NCBI GenBank assembly: GCA_025769875.1
Contig: JAGFNK010000101.1
Span: forward strand, 1-64,000
Direction of reading: 5' to 3'
DNA length: 64,000 nucleotides
Origin: Russula earlei
Lineage: Eukaryota; Basidiomycota; Agaricomycetes; Russulales; Russulaceae
The notes beneath the pieces are model-generated. The model ran no database searches, was not told where the DNA came from, and saw nothing but the letters and a program-made list of their open reading frames with translations. Shown one piece after another: positions 24,584-34,596 of the stretch (within the stretch, counting starts at the first letter, position 1; each line of letters starts with the position of its first letter). The translations under genes and the position numbers were made by a program.

Positions 24584-25548
24584 TTACAGGACGGTGCCAG
24601 GAGGGAAGACCATGGGACCAATGACTTCCGAACGTTTCTGGGCCCCACAGAGTTTTTCGACGAGCGCGAATGCGAAAGGAAAGGCAGTTCCTGGTAAAGG
24701 CAGGCGGTTTAGCCGAGTCTTGTTATGGATAACAGCAGAGGCTTTAATAACGTGCCTGGCCCACGGCTAGGAGGTGGCGGCTATCAGTGCACGTTGTCGT
24801 CAAGGGATGGGTGGGTGTCAAATACCTGGTGATGAGGTTTCCAGAAACCACGACAGAGTCCTCGCGATATTCGAAGTCTATGACACGATGCGTTGGTAGG
24901 CGCGCTGGAATGCGGGAAGGACGTCACCTTTGTCCAGTTGTTCCTTCACCGAAGGGTGAGACGTCAAGGGCTGACGCGGTAGTCGAGAGGTTTTCGCAAC
25001 GAGGCTAGCTATTGCCATGCTCGGATGAAGGTACGTCACCCCCGAGATCCACTGCCTTACCGGCACAGATCATTCCCACAAGCTTTCCACTGTCATGGAA
25101 ACTTTTGACCAAGACTTGGATAAAGGAAGACTGAGATATGGTCTCAGCGCCCTTCAAGCCTCCTGGAATGACGATGGCGTCATATTTTCCCTGGAACATA
25201 ACATGCCACCGCGTTGAGCCCCGAACCTGTACGATCATGGGAGATACATACTACGCTGGAGGCGCCAAGTTGAGACTGCGATATATCCGGTACAATGCGG
25301 ACGCCACGAGAGCACCGAACTGCAGCATCAGTCTCCGCTTCGTCGCCCCTGGACGTGTCGGAGGGCGGGGAGATGAGAACGGACGTGACCTTCACCCCGG
25401 CACGGACCAGGGTGTCGTACACGATGGTGCTGGTGGGGCGAAAGTTGTTAATTGATTAGCAAAATCATGCAGACCTAGACCCTCCGCATTCTACTGACAA
25501 TTCCATCTCCTCTGTCCCATCGGCGATCAGTATGAGAGCGGACGGCAT
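24584..25548 (-). CDS. DJ-1/PfpI family protein (PARK7-like)
   Basis: Seven exons join into a 201-residue protein, close to the usual 185-200 of the family: 25499-25548, 25255-25429, 25061-25190, 24928-25008, 24826-24877, 24756-24766 and 24584-24690. Visible motifs are ILIADGTEEME (with the conserved Glu), KYDAIVIPGGLKGAE, GMICAA (nucleophile Cys in the elbow), TSHPSVKEQLDK, VVVSGNLITSRGP and a C-terminal GTAFPFAFALVEKL helix. DJ-1 proteins act in oxidative stress and glyoxal/methylglyoxal defence; the exact reaction cannot be told from sequence. All joins keep frame. The sixth intron needs a GC donor (24755-24756 boundary). The start lies 31 bases from that of the acyl-CoA ligase on the other strand. 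Confidence 0.9.
24691..24755 (-). other. GC-AG intron in the DJ-1-like gene
   Basis: The exon ending SRGP (last base 24756) must join the exon starting at 24690 (GTAFPFAFALVEKL) to restore the family's RGPGTAF motif in frame. The bases after 24756 read GCACGT on the minus strand and the acceptor reads TTACCAG, so this is a GC-AG intron of 65 bases. Confidence 0.75.
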
Positions 25549-25579
25549 GGCTTAGAAGAGAGAAGAAGGGTGGGGTTGC
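25549..25579. promoter_or_regulatory. 31-bp spacer between divergent start codons
   Basis: The DJ-1-like ATG (25548, minus) and the proposed acyl-CoA ligase ATG (25580, plus) are only 31 bases apart. Promoter elements and 5' UTRs must therefore overlap or lie inside the neighbouring gene. The ligase start is the less certain of the two. Confidence 0.5.
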
Positions 25580-28166
25580 ATGTCATTTACGTCACTGAGC
25601 GGTTTCCACGGTCCGAGACTTCCGTCGGTCTGATGCCACCCTCGTCCCGACCTAACATCATGTTCCTGGTCACACGGTCTCGAAATCTCTCTCGACTGAC
25701 TCTCCCCGTGTCTCCATGCTTTCGTCGTATCACGCTTTCTTCCGTAGAGGGCGCCCGCGAACCTCCTGCTCGACAACAGGACTCTTCCTGAGTATTTTCA
25801 CGCGGAGGTGTTGTCGCGGAGGCCAGAGCGCCCCGCCCTCATCTGCCCGCAAGAACGTCCCAGGGCGCACGGCGGGCCTTTGCCACGGAACATGGGCGTG
25901 GACGGACATTTGGCATGGGATTTCGGTGAGTTTCACCGTCACATCGGTGCCCTTGCTCGAGGGCTTGTGAGCCTGGGCGTGAAGAAGGGCGATCGTGTTG
26001 GCGTGGTCATGGGAAACGTCAGGTGCGCCTGCCTTACACCCGTTTGGCAGCTATCATGTCAATTCTCACATCTCGGTCCAGCGCGTATGCGATGCTGCAG
26101 TGGGCGTGTGCGAACATCGGGGCTATTCTTGTCACCATAAATCCCGCATACCGTATCCGAGAATTGGTGAGGTGGCTCGGGGCTTCCCCTCGGCTTGGCG
26201 TTTTGACTTTTTGACTTTTTTATTTTTTCTGTTTGCAGATTGAGACTGTCCGCGTTGTTGGTGTCAGTCACTTGTTTCTCGTGCCGCAAATCCGCACTTC
26301 TTCCTACTTGACCCTTCTCGCCGAAGCGTTACCGGCATTGAGGAGGTCCTCTCCTGGGGACATTCAAGAGGAGGCCCTACCCGACCTTAAGCATGTCGTT
26401 GTCGTAGACAATACCCATCAACCGAAGAAGTTCCATGAGATGCTTGGCGATATCCACTGCGCCGTCGACTTTCGCGAGATTTTACTGTGGCAGGGCGGGG
26501 ATAGTAGGGAAAGCCGTATCGTCGAAGAGACCAAGAAGTCTCTGGACAAAGATGACATTATCAATCTCCAATTCACAAGGTCTTTCCCATTTCTTCCAAA
26601 TGAATGGTCTTTGTGTGCTAACTTCCACCTGAAGTGGGACAACTGGAGCGCCAAAGGCTGCCTCTGTGCGCCCTGTTTCAGTCCCATCATGGCCTTTTAT
26701 CGACCAAAGTTTGTAGCTCACACATTATAATCTTCTCAACAACGCCATCTCGATTGGGCAAGCAATGCGTCTTACACGAAATGACATTGTCTGCAATCCG
26801 CCACCACTCTTCCACTGTTTTGATAAGTAACCCTTTTGGCCTATGCGACGTGGTCAGTGCTTACCTCGATGCCAGCACGCCTCGTGCTTGGAAATCTAGC
26901 TGCATGGTGCCACGGTTCAGCCATCGTGTACCCCTCTGAGATTTATGACCCACGTGCAATAGTTGATGCCGTGATCGACGAGCGCTGTACTGCGTTGCAC
27001 GGCGTGCCGACTCACTTTCTTGGTGTTCTTGCTGAGATTGAAAGGAGAGAGCAGTCTGGTGAAAACCTAGATTTCAGCCGACTCAGGTTTACCTCTTCTA
27101 TACCTGACAGAACCGATTTTATTGACGATACGTCCGTAGGACAGGAATAGCTGCCGGTTCCCCTGTACCGATTGACCTCATGAAGCAACTAATAGCAAAG
27201 CTCAATCTACGCGAGCTGACCATTGCGTACGGAATGAGTAGGTCCTGCGCCTTTGCTACTTCTCGTCCAAATTCTTGATGGCCCCCAACAGCGGAGACAA
27301 GTCCTGTATCATTTCAAACCACACTTGCAGACTCAATAACGCAGCGTGTTGAAACGGTGGGAATGGTTCGTCCACATGTCATGGCGAAAGTCGTGGACCT
27401 TTCTGGAAAAGTCGCCCCAGTCAACATGCCAGGAGAACTCCTAGTATCTGGTTACTTGCTTCAAAAGTGGTACGCATTGACGTCGCTCGTCCCTTCGCTG
27501 ACTTATTTGTACTGCGAAAGCTACTGGGGTGATATAGACCAGACGGACTTGGTCATGCGAAAAGACGAGGACGGAAGATTATGGATGCATACGGGTGATC
27601 AAGCTACGATGGATAGCGAAGGCTATCTACGCAGTGCGATAATTATTTGGTCCCTGGTGAATTTTTGATGGTGACCATATGCTATTACAGTCGTTGGAAG
27701 GATCAAGGTGGGTGGACAATGTAGCGGTCAATAGACTCGACCGGACACCCCGCCTAGGATATCATCATTCGAGGGGGGGAGAACTTGTTCCCTGTACAAA
27801 TTGAGAATGCGTTGCTTTCTAATCCGTCCATCCTGGAAGCCGCAGTCGTCAGCGTCCCAGATGGGAAATACGGGGAGGTAGTCGGCGCTTGGATTAGGCG
27901 AAAGGCTGGGTCCAAGTTGTCTCGAGAGAGCGTGAGGAAGATTGTATGGGAGAGTATGAACCCGCAGGTGCGTGTTACTGGGAGGTTTTGGGGACGAGCT
28001 GTGACTGACCGCCATGATATAGAACGCACCAGGGTGGGTTTGGTTTCTCGGGGAGGAGGGTACTCCCAAGGAGCTTCCGAAGACAGCGAGCGGGAAGGTG
28101 CAGAAGCATATTTTAAGAGGATGGAGTCGTGAGCTCGCGGAGAACAGGATCGGGCTAGCGCAATAA
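25580..28166 (+). CDS. AMP-forming acyl-CoA synthetase/ligase
   Basis: Activates a carboxylic acid, probably a medium- or long-chain fatty acid, to an acyl-adenylate and then an acyl-CoA. The proposed start MSFTSLSGFHGP joins, after an intron ending at 25747, to NRTLPEYFHAEVL. Then follow DRVGVVMGN, the P-loop FTSGTTGAPKAAS (around 26570-26670, across an intron), PPPLFHCFGLVLGNLAAW, the IAYGMTETSP adenylate motif, DGRLWMHTGDQA and VVGRIKDIIIRGGENLFP with a C-terminal catalytic region PKTASGKVQKHILR. The stop is at 28164-28166. It belongs to the broad ACSF2/CaiC-like group; substrate and location (peroxisome, mitochondrion or cytosol) are not shown. One intron (26823-26878) appears to have AT-AC ends. 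N-terminal exon limits are uncertain. Confidence 0.88.
26823..26878 (+). other. Candidate AT-AC intron in the acyl-CoA ligase
   Basis: The exon ends ...CACTGTTTTG at 26822 and the next bases are ATAAGT. Resuming at 26879 (GCCTCGTG) gives FHCFGLVLGNLAAW, the motif expected for this family, in frame. The 56-base intron would begin AT and end AC. The only canonical option found in phase is a weak GTTTTG donor at 26817 with an AG at 26874-26875, which would give FHSRLVLGN instead. Confidence 0.6.
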
Positions 28167-28472
28167 TCCCCCACGGTGTCAGCGTGGCGCTGGCAATTGC
28201 TACCGCCTCTCCACCTTTTCTTCGTTCATTGACACTGTCTGTGACGATCTGTATCGAGATTACACGCGCCATGGCCGCTGTTTTCTAAGGGTCAGGGAAC
28301 AGTCTTAAGTTTGATTCATGTTTTGGTACCAATAAAGGTACAATGAGCGTACGGAAATAACTGTTTAAGTCCAAGGGCACCTCGGGACTTGAGAAAGCAA
28401 AGAGTAGAGGGAGAAAGTGCAGCAATCGAGTGAAGTGAGAGGTACTACGGGTATCTGATCATGAGCCTCAAA

Positions 28473-28487
28473 GGGGGGGGGGGGGGG
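28473..28487. repeat. Poly-G run of 15
   Basis: Fifteen consecutive G on the plus strand mark the left side of the repeat-rich tract. Such runs are error-prone in sequencing, so the exact length is uncertain. Confidence 0.85.
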
Positions 28488-28580
28488 TTTGTTAGTGTGA
28501 TTCCGCAGTTAGAGATGCCGAGGCCTGCCCTGACACCCTGCCATCGCACCTGTTCCAGGTCAGGTCGGTTGGGAATCCGT

Positions 28581-28703
28581 ATCCGTAACCGTAAAATGTG
28601 ATACTAGGCGCCCGCGGATTTTGAATTTGAAATGGTCGTTCTGCGTGGGCGCACGTATCCGTAAATGTGATATAGGCGCCCGCAAATTTCGAATTTGAAA
28701 TGG
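28581..28703. repeat. Diverged pair of about 50-bp direct repeats
   Basis: Copies at 28581-28635 and 28657-28703 share ATCCGTAA, ATGTGATA, TAGGCGCCCGC and GAATTTGAAATGG in the same order. A third partial match (TACAAATTCGGATTC) precedes the second copy of the longer repeat near 29326. Confidence 0.75.
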
Positions 28704-28822
28704 CTGTTGGCTGTGCACAGTGGCTGTGCACAGCCTCGCTGAAAGTGACGCCACAACACGCCCCTGGACTTACCCATTTACGGATTCACACCCAACGTCC
28801 ATAATCATCATACGCACGACAA
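28698..28822. repeat. Long direct repeat, left copy
   Basis: Starts AAATGGCTGTTGGCTGTGC and ends CATCATACGCACGACAA. It matches 29346-29455 over about 110 bases, with an extra internal duplication of GTGGCTGTGCACAGC. The two copies bracket the LINE remnant, and the first 15 bases recur immediately after this copy (28821-28835). Confidence 0.85.
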
Positions 28823-29345
28823 ATGGCTGTTGGCTATACATCACCTCCACCTTCTACCGTTTCATAACAGGACACGCATTCACCGGGGAATACACACAAA
28901 GATTCCATACAAGACACACAATCGAACAAATCGCGTGCCAATGCGGCGAACCCGTACAAACAGTTGAGCATGTGCTCCTGTCATGCCCCCGTTTCGACGA
29001 CGCGCGCCGCAGACATTTGTCCGCGAGAGGCCGACTACGAAACCTATCCCAGCTCTTCAACCACCCGGAACGAGCAAAAAGCACGCTACGTTTCCTTAGA
29101 GAAACCAAGGCGTGCCTCAAACCGAGGGAAAACTAGGACCCAGGAGGATGAGAGAGACCCGGTAGACTACTATACCACCCCAACCACCATCATTGACCAC
29201 CACACACTACACCCAAACGCTGTCATACCGCTCGAGCGGATATCCCTTAAATCGCTCGCCTAATCACACTACGTAGCTCACAACGCCCGTGGTCGCCTCT
29301 GTACCCCGTTTGTACGCGCCGCGGAATACAAATTCGGATTCAAAA
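28823..29345 (+). mobile_element. Degraded non-LTR (LINE) retrotransposon 3' fragment
   Basis: The frame ending at 29136 encodes TGHAFTGEYTQRF, then a CxC...H...C zinc-binding pattern (CQCGEPVQTVEHVLLSCPRF). This is the C-terminal signature that follows reverse transcriptase/RNase H in fungal LINE-type elements (zf-RVT-like). No polymerase or endonuclease part remains upstream, so it is a dead fragment. It lies between two copies of a 110-125-base direct repeat, which could be part of the element family rather than target-site duplications, since they are too long for the latter. Confidence 0.75.
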
Positions 29346-29455
29346 AATGGCTGTTGGCTGTGCACAGCTCGCTGAAAGTGGACGCCACAACACGCCCTGG
29401 ACTTAGCCAACTACGGATTCACACCCAACGTCCATAATCATCATACGCACGACAA
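29346..29455. repeat. Long direct repeat, right copy
   Basis: Matches 28698-28822 with small differences (GACTTAGCCAACTACGG versus GACTTACCCATTTACGG). It lacks the internal GTGCACAG duplication of the left copy. Confidence 0.85.
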
Positions 29456-32400
29456 GTGTCCGTTGGCGGTGGCGCAACACTATCACACACGACGAGATGG
29501 TTGTTACAAGGTGTGTTTTGACTGCTTTTGCGCCAGGATACAGCTGTCCCTCCATGCTTATAAAGGGCGGTTCGCCTTCTGTGCTGTGATAACCCCATCA
29601 CAAGAGGGAACCATTCATCTAACACAGCCAACACCATACCATGTCTTATCATCGGCCTTTTGTACCCATTCAATCTGACCAGTCTCATCCTTCGCGGAAT
29701 GCTGAGGTCAGCGTCGCGGATGCACGCCCGTCATCATGATGTTCATTGTCAGATATGTCAATTTAGATCCCGCCTTCTTTGGGCCCGAGGAATCCCGACT
29801 TCGAACCCTGGTCGGATGAGCACACAGCTGCTGTAAATCACGATGATCTCAACCCCGCTACAAGCTACCCAGACTACGGACTTCTGCCAACCCACTTCAC
29901 CGGCCTGCCGCATTCCGCCATGGTGAACGCTCCCGAGATTTTCTCCTTTCACCCGTTTATCATACATTTTGAAGGGCGTCGTGGAACAAGGCGCTCAAAG
30001 CTATGGTGTCGCTCACCTGCCCCCTAAAATTGATCAACGCGTCCCCTTCGCACCAGGTCAGCCTGGGCTCGAGTATCACACCGCCCTCGGCCCTGTGCGT
30101 GTTTTCCCATACTTCTCGGAGTCCCTCTGATTGGATCTGTAACTGCAGGGGACTTCCAACAACGGGCCCCCCGGTGGTCCGCTTCATCCGCACAACGTAG
30201 CAAGGCCCTTTCAAGGAAACCCCAGCACTGAACAATTCGGGATGTCAGCTGTTGAAGACGTCAAATATCTCGCGAGCCGCTACCTCCACAGTTCCAACTC
30301 GCATGTTGAAAAGTTTCGGGTGAAGCCGAGGCGTTCAGGTGGTTGCAAGGTGTTAATCGTGCTTGAGATTGACGATGCCTTGTAGTCTTCCCAAATCGAA
30401 AGAGAACGTCGTAGCCACTAGTCAAAGAGAAACCCCTTTTTGTAGATCCTGAAGTGTCTAGGAGGCTAGATTGAAATGTGTGCTGGGTTTGATACTCGCC
30501 CTAGGAATTTGATAGGTGAAATCAGTGACCGACTACTATTAAACGTTGATCCTTGTGATCGAGGCGTGTGCGAGTGCAGCAAACAGTCTGGCATACTCCG
30601 CGTCTGCTAGTTCTCTGTCGAAAACGATGGCTATATCTATCGGATTGGTTCATGGGCAAGTACGAATGTCAGCACACGTGGATCAAAGTGACATCCGCAA
30701 AGAATTATAATTTGCGTCGCGTCATCGCGTTGAGATGTTCTACTTGGAGATGATGTACACCACCATACGCGCGCTATAATTTGGGGAGGGAAAGGTCCTT
30801 ATGGCAAATTTTGGCGCCCCGCTCCCTCCCATCGCCACAGAACTGACTGAAATGTCACCCACCCGTCATGTTCCTTTCCCTACCCTACCTATTGCAAATT
30901 ATGGTGCTCGCGGGCGTCACGCCTTACCTCCCGACGACTACAGGACAGTCTCGAGGGCTTTGCGACCTCTTGATGAAAGGAAACCCCCATACCTGGTGCA
31001 TGAACGCCTGCTCGTACCGCCATGCAAAACCGCCCGCGTCGATGGTGCTAAAGTCAAACAGGACGCAGATGGGCGGTAAGAAGTAGTTCTGGAGAGTGAG
31101 CTGCGCTCCGCTGGGTTGCGACGCTGGACCCGCCTTACTCGTAGAGGCGAACAGATATGAGCGCTGTCAACTGAAGGGCATGCGTTGAACCGCGCGGAAT
31201 AGATGGAAAGGCTACGTGACCGCCCCCCTCAAGTTGTTGTGCCGGGACCACGCGGAACAGCTTGCGATTTTGCTCATCTGCCACAGGCCTGTGAATGGTC
31301 CTGTACAGAGCGGTCAGATCGTGAACCCGTGGAACCAATTGTGATTGTGGCTCAATGGTCAACGTGTGAACGCGTGTTACGATCAATGGCGTCAACCAAC
31401 CTCGACGTCATTTAACTTTACAAGGCATCTTGCAAGGCGTTGGCACGACCCAGCGGCTTACCCTTTGTACCATACTGTAGTGATTTCATAGCCCAGGTCG
31501 CTGGCCAAGCTTCGGTAAAGTCGGCGTCTGCCTGCCACCAGCGCCACCGCATACGCGCCTGACTGACAACTTGGCCCTTAACCGACAGACCCTAGGGCCA
31601 GCGCCCAGCATTGACCCAAGGGCACTGGCGAACTACCTGGTAATGGCTGTCCCCATTCCAACGCCGAAGAGGACGCCAGCAGCTCGAGCTCCGAGTCTAG
31701 CGACTCGGATGATCCCGACTCGGAGATTAATGCATGAGGCTTTTTTTCCCCCCCTTCCTTCATGTAACTTTGGTTTGGACGACGCTGATGTCCGACCTTT
31801 GTCAACATACCTCCAGCATGAAGGAGGAGATGCGTCGGTACGTGATTCGAGGACCGCCTGATAAACCCTCGCACGGACCTCCCGCACCCCAGATCCCACG
31901 TCCTCCGGCGCCACCGACCACAGGTACGTCAAGGCTACGTCCCATTGCGGTCACGTTGAGCAACGGCACCACGGCGAAACCGACAGGTCCAAAGAAGTGA
32001 GGTTGTGTTTTGTATTGGAGGAGTGAAGGACAACGTTTCAAGTCGAAGGGGAACACAGAGGGCATGTACGACACATGGCCGTCACGGTTGGTATGTACCA
32101 ATTTCGTGCCGCGTTTTACGTCATTTTCGGCCAATGGGAGAAGTTGGCCTGCGCGTCGGGAAAATAAGGCGCTCGCGCTGTGTGATATCAGATAGCCAAG
32201 AGGGCTAGTCGAGATGTTGGCCGAGTTACCAAAAAGAGGCATTTCTTGGCCAGAAGGCAGCTAACTGTCTTCTCGACTTTTAGGGCAAAAGGATAGGGCC
32301 GAAGGTTGCCCACGATCCTGTAAACGTGTGCGGACAGATGCCATTGTGTTCTTGATCTCTTGTTAGGGTTACGACGCGGCAAATCCATCCCTATTTCCAG

Positions 32401-32811
32401 TGAAGAATAAAGGCCGCATTGAATTCATATACTTGGTTGTCTCGCCTTCATGCATCAATTAACGCTCAGTTGCCGGACGTGTACAGTAATTCTCCTCTGA
32501 AGAGTTCGCAAACTTCGTCGTTGCACGTGGGAAGCCTACGAAGGGGAATGACATGGGAGAGTTAACTAGTCGTCACCGGTGCAGTGGCCGGATAGGTAGA
32601 TAAGGAATGCGGGTAGCGCAGCTTGAAGTGGCTCACAGTCCATGTGCTGTGTATAAGTCAGGAGCGACTAGCTAGTCAGATACGCCCACCCAGCCAAATT
32701 AGTTTGAGGGAACGTGACTTGAGAATTCACCCGCGTTCGAAGTAGCGTGACCCCGCTTCGAGCCGAGCCCACCCACCTTCATTCCGTCTGTCATCGCTTT
32801 CTCCCCCGCCC
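29456..32811. other. Gene-poor tract of about 3.4 kb
   Basis: No intact gene is seen. Many overlapping open frames of 60-150 codons occur on both strands without family motifs. A plus-strand segment around 31600-31737 encodes an acidic Ser/Asp run (ASSSSSESSDSDDPDSEINA, then stop), which could be the end of a decayed gene or gag-like protein. The adjoining LINE remnant suggests the tract consists mainly of degraded mobile DNA. The last 200 bases would be the promoter of the 2-hydroxylase gene. Confidence 0.5.
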
Positions 32812-34233
32812 ATGTCTAAACGCATTCGCATTTTCACTGCCTCGGATGTCCTTCAACACAACTCTGAGACCAGCTGCTGGATTACCTATAAGGGTAAAGT
32901 CCTCGACGTTACTCATTTCCTCGTGGATCACCCAGGCGGTGAAGACTTCATCCTCAAGTACGCAGGCAGGGACGTAGAAGACGCGATGAAAGATACCGAG
33001 GAACATGTGCACTCGGAGAGCGCATATGACATGTTGGAAGAATTCCTCATCGGCAGACTTGGTGCGGGGGAGAACGTCGTGAGCGAAGACTGGGTTGCAT
33101 CGGATGACTTCACCCCGGAAGATACGGACGAGGCAGCAGACTATGAGAACAATCAATTTCTGGACTTGAGGAAGCCCTTGATGAGGCAAATGTGGGATTG
33201 CAACTTTAGGCATGTCTCTCAGCGAATATTTCCCGTTCAAGTATTGATTGGCCACTGCCTCGCGCGCAGCAAAGCGTATTATCTTCAACAAGTTCACCAA
33301 CCCAGGCACCTTCCCGAGTCTGCGCGTCTCTTTGCATTGCCGCTGCTTGAGGTCGGTGTGGACTTTTCGTTGCGCTGATACCTTACTAAGACATCGTCAG
33401 ATGCTCACAAGAACAAAGTGGTGGGTAGTGCCAGCGATTTGGTTGCCCATAGCGGCCTACATCGGCCTGCGCTCTCTCTTTCAATTCGGTGGTGTCCCTC
33501 TGGCGCCATTCAAAGTCAACCCATACCTTCCTCTTAGTCTCATCCTCTCCCTCCCTGCTAATTCGTATCTTAAAACTGCCCTGTGCTTCGTCTTTGGCAA
33601 TTTTATCTGGACGTTACTCGAATACGGATTCCATCGATTCTTGTTCCACGTCGACTTCTATTTACCGGATCATCCCAAGTTCTTGATGGTCCACTTTTTA
33701 TTGCATGGCATTCACCATTACATGCCCATGGATAAGTACGTGCGTAGAACATATGTTCGGGTCCCTCCTTGACCATTTTCGTTCAAAGGCTGCGGCTCGT
33801 CATGCCCCCTGTTCTATTCTTTGCTCTCTGTTTCCCGATGACTCAACTCGCGCATGCACTCTTTCCCCCTGCCATGGCTAACGGGACCATTTCTGGGTCG
33901 TTCGCGTTTTGTGAGTAGGGCTCTCTGTGTATCCTGCGCGTTCTCTTATCCTCGATTGGTAGATGTTATCTATGACACAATGCACTACGCGTATTTCGCC
34001 TTTCATTCTGACCCTGGGTACTTTCTAACCACCGCATTCTAGCATGCATCACACCAAACTTCCGGCGTACCTCCGGGAGCAGAAAAAGTACCATTTAGCC
34101 CATCATTACAAAAACTTCGAACTCGGTTTCGGTGTCACCAGTATGATCGTTTCTCGCGTTATAGTTCTTCCTCTGACGTATAGGTCCAGGTAAAGTTTGG
34201 GACTACGTGTTTAACACTGTGCTCCCACTCTAA
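32812..34233 (+). CDS. SCS7: Fatty acid 2-hydroxylase (Scs7/FA2H)
   Basis: An ER membrane enzyme that 2-hydroxylates the very-long-chain fatty acid of ceramides, using electrons from its own cytochrome b5 domain. Residues about 9-85 are the b5 domain with the heme motif HPGG (VDHPGGEDF) and a second His in EEHVHSESAYD. After an intron follow hydrophobic segments (WWVVPAIWLPIAAYIG, ALCFVFGNFIWTLLEYGFH) and the di-iron histidine boxes HRFLFH, HGIHHYMPMDK, MHHTKLP and YHLAHHYKNFELGFGVTS. The last exon ends KVWDYVFNTVLPL, with the stop at 34231-34233. The ATG at 32812 directly precedes the b5 domain. Introns are short and all four catalytic boxes are present, so the gene looks functional. Confidence 0.95.
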
Positions 34234-34596
34234 ATATACGTTATCCCACTTGTATAATGTGCTTAATGATATGTCTACATGATATTTTATAGCGTATATC
34301 AAGTGTCGATCGATTATTAGATTTTGCAAATATCTGATTTCATATATTTCAGTCACTCTCACTCTCCTGTCTTTTCTGTGCAACCCGAGTCTCAGGGACG
34401 TGAGGTAAAGTGGGTTCAAAGGAATCATCATAAGATTTGACAAGTTGCACACTGAAACCCGGCTCGTGTAGGCCGGCTCGGCAGAATCCGCGAGGGGCAA
34501 ACGCGCTGCGAGTCGCGGGTCATGTTGGTTGGCGTGTGCCAAAGTACGTGTTGCCTTGGCTGTTCCGGTCCAAGGTGATCTCCTACCTAAAACCAC
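34234..34596. other. Spacer between 2-hydroxylase and IleRS genes
   Basis: About 360 bases. The first 130 are AT-rich and fit a 3' UTR/poly(A) region. The rest is the promoter side of the tRNA synthetase gene. No separate gene is supported. Confidence 0.6.

Noticed and set aside
28698..29456. The long direct repeats as target-site duplications of the LINE fragment
   Set aside because: At 110-125 bases they are far longer than normal target-site duplications; a repeat-family or rearrangement origin is more likely.
29800..29830. tRNA-like T-loop (GGTTCGAA on the minus strand)
   Set aside because: No acceptor, D or anticodon arm can be folded around it at the right spacing.
29960..30235. 91-codon minus-strand frame in the repeat tract
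   Set aside because: It has protein-like stretches but no family I recognise, and opposite-strand frames of similar size overlap it.
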